From Euryarchaeota archaeon UBA259 (lineage in GTDB: Archaea; Thermoplasmatota; Poseidoniia; Poseidoniales; Poseidoniaceae): DNA of 18,886 bases. Of this stretch, positions 7,460-13,387 are shown one piece after another. A model generated the notes under the pieces. It saw nothing but the letters and a program-made list of their open reading frames with translations, had not been told where the DNA came from and made no database searches. Position 1 is the stretch's first letter, and each line of letters starts with the position of its first letter. The stretch covers positions 13,931 through 32,816 of the forward strand of contig DAXG01000038.1 of assembly GCA_002506275.1 (NCBI GenBank). The letters run 5' to 3'. The position numbers and the translations under genes are program-made.

Positions 7460-7468
7460 TTCAATACC
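7460..7468 (+). promoter_or_regulatory. TATA-like box of the gene at 7489
   Basis: TTCAATACC lies within the 46-bp gap after the upstream stop; its ATAC core ends 21 nt before the ATG at 7489. There is no Shine-Dalgarno-like sequence between (TACACGCCCAAGCGTTTCTT), so this gene may have its own leaderless message even though it follows a gene on the same strand. Confidence 0.4.
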
Positions 7469-7488
7469 TACACGCCCAAGCGTTTCTT

Positions 7489-9588
7489 ATGAAGTCGTAT
7501 AAGCGTACTATCCTATGTCTTGCAGTGTTCTTTCTACTCGCAACTGTTCCTGCAATTCAGGGAAGTTCCTCGGGTAAGCATAACCAAGCCTCGACAGGTT
7601 GCACTTGCCACTACAATGCTGGTGGCATAACGGCCACCGACGACTTCCCAACATCCTACAACGCAGGACAGGTATACAACATCAACATCGGTCATACTGG
7701 TGGAACACAAGCTTTTGTTGGAGGATTTAACGTCGTTGTGAACAAAGGCACACTTCAAAATGCTGGAACCGGAGTCCAAATCCAAAGCGGCACCAGTGCA
7801 ACACACACCGGCTCTGGTCAACTCGGATGGACCTTTGACTGGCAAGCACCTGTTGGTGGAAGCGGTACTGTAAGCGTCAACATTGCGGTTCTTCAAGGAA
7901 ATGGAAACAGCCAAAATTCGGGCGATGCATGGGACACAAACAGCGTCTCAATCACTGAAATCGTCACACAAAATACCCCACCTTTGGCCTCGAATGTATT
8001 TGTGAGTCTTACTCAGGGCTCCAGTTCAATCACACAAGCATACCATGATCAGGAACTTTTTGCCAACTACGACTATACGGATGATGACGGCGATGTTGAA
8101 TCAAACACTCAGATTCGATGGACCAAGGATGGCAGTGCAGTTTCACAGCGTAACGATTTCATCAATGTTCCTCAATCGTACACTTCGATAGGTGAGATGT
8201 GGACAATGACCGTGACTCCAAACGATGGAACGGATTTGGGGACTGCAGTAGCCTCCTCAAATTCGGTCGAAATTATCGATTATGATTCTGATAACGATGG
8301 ATACGGTGATCAAAGTGATGCATTCCCGGACGATCCAAATGAACATCAAGATTCAGATTCCGATGGAGTCGGTGACAACGCTGACGTGTTTCCGAACGAT
8401 GCGACTGAAACCGTCGATACCGATGGAGACGGCGTAGGTGACAACGGCGATTGGGCTCCGAATGATGCAAGTGAATCAGCAGATACGGATGGAGACGGTG
8501 TCGGCGATAATGCTGATGCCTTCCCAAACGATGCGACTGAAACCGTCGATACCGATGGAGACGGTGTCGGGGATAATGCTGATGCCTTCCCAAACGATGC
8601 CAACGAGTCAAGTGATTTTGATGGCGATGGCGTGGGCGATATCGCAGATGTGTTTCCGAACGATGCGACTGAATCTTCTGACGCTGACAGCGATGGTGTC
8701 GGCGATAATGCTGATGAGTTTCCCAACGATGCAACTGAATCGACCGACTCGGATGAAGATGGTGTTGGTGATAACGCAGATGAGTTTCCCAACGATGCAA
8801 CTGAAACCGTCGATACGGATGGTGACGGGGTTGGCGACAACGCAGATGTATTTCCTGATGACGCCAATGAAACACTCGATACGGATACCGACGGCGTAGG
8901 AGACAACGCTGACGCATTCCCGAATGACGCCACTGAAACGCTTGATACGGATATGGACGGCGTTGGCGACAATGCTGATGCGTTCCCAGCCGATGCTGCT
9001 GAAACGTTGGACAGTGACATGGATGGCGTTGGCGATAATGCTGACGCATTACCGAACGATGCAACCGAAACGCTTGACGACGACGGAGACGGTGTTGGAA
9101 ACAACGCTGACGTATTCCCTACAGATGCCAGCGAATCTGCTGATTCAGACGGTGACGGTGCAGGCGACAATGCCGATGCATTCCCGAACGATGCTACTGA
9201 AACGCTCGACACCGATGGAGATGGAGTCGGTGACAATGCACAACTGGTTGCAGAAAATCTCGCTGCCGAAGAAAAAGCAGCTCAAAAGCAGATGTTCACC
9301 ATCATTGGAGTTGTTGTTCTGGTCGTTGGCGCTGTTGGCGCTGTTCTTTTTATGCGCCGTGGAAATGATTCTACGGATGAAGAAGTGAAGCAGTTCGCTT
9401 CTCTTCCTGTCCAGCCGCAGGTAACACCTGTCCAGCAAACGCACCAACAACCCGTGACTCAACAACCGGTGGTCGCTGCAGAGCCTGTCGTCCTGCAACA
9501 ATGGACCGATGAAGCAGGTTATACTTGGCGTAAAATGGACGATGGCTCGAGCTACTGGTGGACTGGAAACGAATGGAAGCGCAGTTAA
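7489..9588 (+). CDS. Secreted Reelin-like/TSP3 tandem-repeat membrane protein
   Basis: The start is ATG 7489, since only this one gives a signal peptide (MKSYKRTILCLAVFFLLATV); the frame is open further upstream over the previous gene. The product is 699 residues. Residues 26-160 resemble the choice-of-anchor V/Reelin-like domain: a GCTCH motif (38-42), then YNAGQVYNINIGHTG, GGFNVVV, and a SATHTGSGQLGWTFDWQAP element. Residues 163-263 look like an Ig/PKD domain. Residues 266-595 are fifteen 22-residue units (consensus DTDGDGVGDNADAFPNDATETL), each with a calcium loop. Residues 602-624 form a transmembrane helix ending in RR. The Gln/Pro/Val-rich tail ends in a Trp-rich motif (QWTDEAGYTWRKMDD, then YWWTGNEWKR) that would be cytosolic. 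Function is unknown. The stop abuts the LeuRS stop directly. Confidence 0.9.
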   Translation: MKSYKRTILCLAVFFLLATVPAIQGSSSGKHNQASTGCTCHYNAGGITATDDFPTSYNAGQVYNINIGHTGGTQAFVGGFNVVVNKGTLQNAGTGVQIQSGTSATHTGSGQLGWTFDWQAPVGGSGTVSVNIAVLQGNGNSQNSGDAWDTNSVSITEIVTQNTPPLASNVFVSLTQGSSSITQAYHDQELFANYDYTDDDGDVESNTQIRWTKDGSAVSQRNDFINVPQSYTSIGEMWTMTVTPNDGTDLGTAVASSNSVEIIDYDSDNDGYGDQSDAFPDDPNEHQDSDSDGVGDNADVFPNDATETVDTDGDGVGDNGDWAPNDASESADTDGDGVGDNADAFPNDATETVDTDGDGVGDNADAFPNDANESSDFDGDGVGDIADVFPNDATESSDADSDGVGDNADEFPNDATESTDSDEDGVGDNADEFPNDATETVDTDGDGVGDNADVFPDDANETLDTDTDGVGDNADAFPNDATETLDTDMDGVGDNADAFPADAAETLDSDMDGVGDNADALPNDATETLDDDGDGVGNNADVFPTDASESADSDGDGAGDNADAFPNDATETLDTDGDGVGDNAQLVAENLAAEEKAAQKQMFTIIGVVVLVVGAVGAVLFMRRGNDSTDEEVKQFASLPVQPQVTPVQQTHQQPVTQQPVVAAEPVVLQQWTDEAGYTWRKMDDGSSYWWTGNEWKRS
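8284..9273 (+). repeat. 66-bp in-frame tandem repeat, 14 full units plus one degenerate
   Basis: Units begin every 66 bp from 8284. Each encodes 22 residues starting with DxDxDGVGDN and ending FPNDATETx. The fifteenth unit keeps only its first half before running into the helix ahead of the membrane segment. DNA identity between some neighbours is very high: 8482-8534 and 8548-8600 match at 51 of 53 bases, pointing to recent duplication or gene conversion. Length variation between strains is likely. Confidence 0.95.
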
Positions 9589-12411
9589 TCAAGCGTAAAC
9601 AATCGCTGGAGAAAGAGGCATTGAACCACCTGCTCGACCAGTTTGGTCTTCGTCCGATTCTCCAAGGACAACTTGAACCGATTGTAAGCCAAGTTCTTGA
9701 GCAATAAAGGCAGAACCGTTCGAAAGAGCCGCCACTTCATCCAGAGAACTGTGAAGGAGAGCACGTGATGCATCGTCCCACTTGAACACTTGAGGTAACA
9801 TCTTCTTGCCCCAATATCCAATGATTTCACCTTGACGTTCTCCTTGGGCAATTTCCATTTGTGAAAGATGAGCAATGAAGTTCTTGACGCTGCCACCTTG
9901 TTCAATGAAGTTGAGTGCTTCAACCGCCATAACCCGTTTCCAGGTTGGAGAGACAACGATTGTTGCGGACTGAGCAGGCCCGTCAAGATGGCGTTCTGCA
10001 ACATCCTTGATGCGACGCGCAGAATCAAGAACGCTGCGAAGCACCGTCTCGTTATCAAGCGCAGACTGTTCGGCCTCAGTCATCGCAGTCAAGTGCTCAA
10101 ACTCCACGCCGCTGACAAGCCCATCCATGCCCAGTTCTTGCCACCATTGTTCAGCGAGGTGCGGGGTTGAAACAGAAATAAGGTGGGTCCAAGACTTGAG
10201 GATTTGGAGCCCAAGTTCAGCATTCTCTCCACCTCGACGAGTATACCAATTGATATCCTTAATCAAATCGTAATGGGAGATCTCCACCGCTCGTCGCAAA
10301 TCCAGTGTATCCATAGCGTGTTGGAACTCAGCACAGCGTTGCTTGAGTCGAGCGAGCATCCATGTGTCCATCGGCGAAGGCGATTGGCTCCACCCGAGTA
10401 ATTTCTCAGGCATCGAAGCCATTTGGATCATCACTCGGTGGTTTGAGGCGATACCAGAATCAGACCAATCCATACCTGCTGTTGGGTTTGCCGCAAACAA
10501 GATGAACAAACGGACAGTATCTGCTCCGTACTGTTCAATCATCAAGCCCGGAGAAACCGTATTACCCAGCGACTTACTCATCTTTGCCGAGCGTTCAGAA
10601 AGTTCATCTCCACAGTGAGGACAAGGAGAGCCGGAATGGGCCACTGAAAGTGTGAGTTGACAGGAGTCGCACCATGGCGCTGGTGAATTAACCATCCCTT
10701 GGCACAGCAACTTATTGAACGGCTCATCAACGGAGTGCAAGCCTAAATCCCGCAGTGCCTTGGTGTAAAATCGTGCATAAATCAAATGCATTTGAGCGTG
10801 CTCAATTCCACCGCAATAGAAATCGACATTCATGAAGTGGTTCGCTGCGTCCGCATCGAAACACTTGTCATCGTTCAAAGCATCAGTAAATCGTAGGAAA
10901 TACCATGAAGAATCAACAAAGGTGTCCATTGTATCGGTTTCGCGACGCGCTGGTTTACCGCACTTTGGACAGTCAACATTCAAGAATTCCTCAGATGTTT
11001 CAAGAGGGTTTCCTTGGCCAAAGGCTACATCAGTGGGCAATTCTACCGGTAAGTCGTGTTCAGGAACCGCAACAACACCGCAATCTCCACAGTGAATCAT
11101 AGGTATTGGAGTTCCCCAGTACCGTTGTCGTGAAATGAGCCAAGGGCGGATTTTCCAATTGATGGTCTGCTTACCTGAGCCTTTGGATTCAAGCGCGTCG
11201 GTAATGGCTTTCATGGCCTCTTCACCGTACAATCCATCAAAACCTTCGAGAGGAGAGTTGACCATCCAACCGTGGGCAGTATCTGCAGATTTCAATGGTG
11301 CATCAGCATCGCCCCCTTCCTCCATGACAAGGACGCGTCGAATCGGTATATCGAATGCTTTCGCAAAATCAAAGTCTCGCTCATCATGACCTGGAACTGC
11401 CATGACTGCTCCAGTTCCGTAGGAGGCGATGACAAAGTTTCCAATCCAAATTGGGAGCCTCTGGCCGGTTAATGGATGAAGGGCAAAGCACCCCGAAGGC
11501 ACACCCTTCTTCTTTTTCATGTCGCGAATTCGATCAAATTCAGCCATCACCGAGACTTCATCGTAGAGGTCTTGCCATGCCGATTCATATTCCGTTCCTT
11601 TGACCAATTGTTCGGCCATCGGATGTTCCGGAGCAAGGGTCACAAACGTGACACCAAACAGGGTATCGGGACGGGTCGTGAACACGTCGATGTTCATGCC
11701 CTTGCCCTCAACTTCAAATGTGATTTGTGCGCCTTCTGAGCGTCCAAGCCAGTCTCTTTGCAGTGATTTGACGTTCTCTGGGAACGCAATAGAATCCAGT
11801 CCATCAACGAGCTCTTGCGCATACTGGTTAATGTTGAGGAACCATTGTTTCATTTCTTTTTGAACAACAGGCCCATTGCATCGCCAGCATCTTCCAGCCT
11901 TGACCTGTTCGTTGGCTAGAACTGTTTCACATTGGTGACACCAATTGACCGGAGCGTGTTCTTGATAGGCGAGACCTTGTTCGAAAAACTTGGTGAAAAA
12001 GTATTGATTCCACTTGTAATAGCGCGGGTCATGGCTCTTGAGTTGACGTTTCCAATCGTATGAAAAACCCATGCGTTTGATTTGTTGAGTAATCGATGCC
12101 ATGTTCCGTTCAGTGATGTTGTACGGATGGCCACCTTCATCTATTGCTGCATTTTCAGCAGGCATTCCGAACGAATCGAAACCAATTGGATAAAGAACAT
12201 CAAAGCCCATCATTCGCTTGTAACGTGCAATAGCGTCACCGATCGAGTAGTTTCGAACGTGGCCCATGTGCATTTTTCCGGAAGGGTAAGGATACATTTC
12301 AAGGCAGTAAAATTTAGGCCTTTCTTCTCGGATTTCACATTCAAAAATACGAGCTTCATCCCATTTTTGCTGCCAAGAGACTTCATCAACGGGGCTGTAT
12401 TCATTGTCCAT
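9589..12411 (-). CDS. leuS: Leucyl-tRNA synthetase, bacterial-type body with archaeal-like C-terminus
   Basis: This class I synthetase charges tRNA-Leu. From the ATG at 12411 it has 940 residues. The Rossmann core has PYPSGKMHMGHVRNYSIGD (HIGH motif at 48-51) and KMSKS (610-614). The CP1 editing domain has TTRPDT (245-250) and GTGAVMAVPGHDERD (332-346). Zinc-type cysteine pairs lie at 158/161-175/178, at 441/444-481/484, and just before KMSKS at 581/584-597/600. The HMGHVRNY wording and CP1 placement are those of bacterial LeuRS. The C-terminus instead ends in MPLSPAIVYA and contains SPTWKRVMAVEAL, both resembling the archaeal/eukaryotic tRNA-binding C-terminal domain. An in-frame TTG at 12438 would add nine unconserved residues. 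It is divergent from the sugar kinase across 91 bp. Confidence 0.95.
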   Translation of the reverse strand: MDNEYSPVDEVSWQQKWDEARIFECEIREERPKFYCLEMYPYPSGKMHMGHVRNYSIGDAIARYKRMMGFDVLYPIGFDSFGMPAENAAIDEGGHPYNITERNMASITQQIKRMGFSYDWKRQLKSHDPRYYKWNQYFFTKFFEQGLAYQEHAPVNWCHQCETVLANEQVKAGRCWRCNGPVVQKEMKQWFLNINQYAQELVDGLDSIAFPENVKSLQRDWLGRSEGAQITFEVEGKGMNIDVFTTRPDTLFGVTFVTLAPEHPMAEQLVKGTEYESAWQDLYDEVSVMAEFDRIRDMKKKKGVPSGCFALHPLTGQRLPIWIGNFVIASYGTGAVMAVPGHDERDFDFAKAFDIPIRRVLVMEEGGDADAPLKSADTAHGWMVNSPLEGFDGLYGEEAMKAITDALESKGSGKQTINWKIRPWLISRQRYWGTPIPMIHCGDCGVVAVPEHDLPVELPTDVAFGQGNPLETSEEFLNVDCPKCGKPARRETDTMDTFVDSSWYFLRFTDALNDDKCFDADAANHFMNVDFYCGGIEHAQMHLIYARFYTKALRDLGLHSVDEPFNKLLCQGMVNSPAPWCDSCQLTLSVAHSGSPCPHCGDELSERSAKMSKSLGNTVSPGLMIEQYGADTVRLFILFAANPTAGMDWSDSGIASNHRVMIQMASMPEKLLGWSQSPSPMDTWMLARLKQRCAEFQHAMDTLDLRRAVEISHYDLIKDINWYTRRGGENAELGLQILKSWTHLISVSTPHLAEQWWQELGMDGLVSGVEFEHLTAMTEAEQSALDNETVLRSVLDSARRIKDVAERHLDGPAQSATIVVSPTWKRVMAVEALNFIEQGGSVKNFIAHLSQMEIAQGERQGEIIGYWGKKMLPQVFKWDDASRALLHSSLDEVAALSNGSAFIAQELGLQSVQVVLGESDEDQTGRAGGSMPLSPAIVYA

Positions 12412-12502
12412 TTTGAGACCAACCGTCGTGCGAGACAAACCTCCGTATCAACCATTTGACTTGAATGCCACTCTTCATGTGGGTGGAAATTATCGGGTAA
12501 TC

Positions 12503-13387
12503 ATGGCCAAGACAATCACCGTACGCGTCCCAGTCCGAATTGATTTAGCAGGTGGTTGGACGGATGTGCCGGCCTATTGCCGTGATTATGGAGGTGAAGT
12601 GGTGAACTTCGCCATCAATCGATACGTTACTGCTGAAATGCACATTGACGATGAACGTCGTATTTCGGTAAAATACTCATCCGATGTCCCCATTGGTTCT
12701 GGGCTTGGAACATCCGGGGCCATGAACGTAGCCTTTCTTTCGGCCATCGCTGGTGAAGGGAAAACGCCTGATGAAATCGCAGAACTCGCGTTCCAATTTG
12801 AAGCACTGCTGGGCAACACAGGTGGGCGACAGGACCAGTGGGCCAGTGCATACGGTGGCCTGCAACACCTGCAATTTAGCGGAGACACTGTGACGGCGAG
12901 ACAACTTCATCCCTCTCCAGAATTCATACAAGAACTTGAACAGAACCTCTTGCTCTTTGACAGTGGAATCACCCACGTGTCGGGAGAACTTCATGATTCC
13001 ATATGGAAACGATACGCTGAGGGCGACACTGGCGTGCGTGAAGGATTGCATCGGATACGGGCAATGGCTCAAGAAATGCTTGAGGCTGTAGAATCAGAGG
13101 ACATTCCGAAAATTGGGATTGGCTTGTTCCGAGCCACCAAAGGCGTTGACATGTTGGACTTCGCCATCGGTGCACCTTTTCGCAGAATCTTGCGGCCGCT
13201 TTGGGGCAGCCAGATTTTCGGATGGAAAGCAATGGGTGCCGGAGCAGGTGGAATGGTTGGCGTCATGCTTGAAGATGTGATGTATCGTGATGAAGTGATG
13301 GCCGTCGCAGAAAAGCACGGTTGGGAACACATCGAATGGGCTGTCGAACCCCAGGGAATTCAACGCACCGTCAATCTTCACGAGTGA
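12503..13387 (+). CDS. GHMP-family sugar kinase (HddA/fucokinase-like)
   Basis: Starting at ATG 12503 the protein has 294 residues. It carries all GHMP kinase motifs: the substrate-side N-terminus PVRIDLAGGWTDVPAYC (10-26), the phosphate-binding loop PIGSGLGTSGAMNVA (63-77), GGRQDQWASAYGG (107-119) and the C-terminal glycine motif KAMGAGAGGMVGV (242-254). The AGGWTD and GGRQDQ wording groups it with D-glycero-D-manno-heptose 7-phosphate kinase (HddA) and the kinase domain of L-fucokinase, which phosphorylate free or phosphorylated sugars at C1 for nucleotide-sugar synthesis. The substrate is not determinable, and no nucleotidyltransferase lies nearby. A role in making activated sugars for surface glycans would suit the surface-protein neighbours but is inference. 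The frame is open upstream to 12404, but that extension covers the LeuRS start. The 3' end overlaps the convergent regulator by 17 bp. Confidence 0.88.
   Translation: MAKTITVRVPVRIDLAGGWTDVPAYCRDYGGEVVNFAINRYVTAEMHIDDERRISVKYSSDVPIGSGLGTSGAMNVAFLSAIAGEGKTPDEIAELAFQFEALLGNTGGRQDQWASAYGGLQHLQFSGDTVTARQLHPSPEFIQELEQNLLLFDSGITHVSGELHDSIWKRYAEGDTGVREGLHRIRAMAQEMLEAVESEDIPKIGIGLFRATKGVDMLDFAIGAPFRRILRPLWGSQIFGWKAMGAGAGGMVGVMLEDVMYRDEVMAVAEKHGWEHIEWAVEPQGIQRTVNLHE

Noticed and set aside
7312..7488. 59-residue N-terminal extension of the Reelin-like/TSP3 protein.
   Set aside because: It overlaps the end of the previous gene and would bury a clear signal peptide starting at 7489.
8273..9236. Long open frames on the minus strand across the 66-bp repeat array (Ser/Pro- or His/Arg-rich translations).
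   Set aside because: They are by-products of the repeated codon pattern of the plus-strand gene: low-complexity translations, no ribosome-binding site, no domain.
8284..9273. Regular 66-bp periodicity that might suggest a CRISPR array.
   Set aside because: Units are contiguous, in frame and without unique spacers; this is a coding tandem repeat.
12415..12440. Direct repeat GAGACCAAC / GAGACAAAC, 17 bp apart, in the LeuRS-kinase divergent region.
   Set aside because: Only 8 of 9 bases match, in a single pair; it could be chance and there is no symmetry to suggest an operator.
12404..12502. 33-residue N-terminal extension of the sugar kinase.
   Set aside because: It overlaps the LeuRS start and adds nothing conserved; the GHMP N-terminus begins naturally just after ATG 12503.
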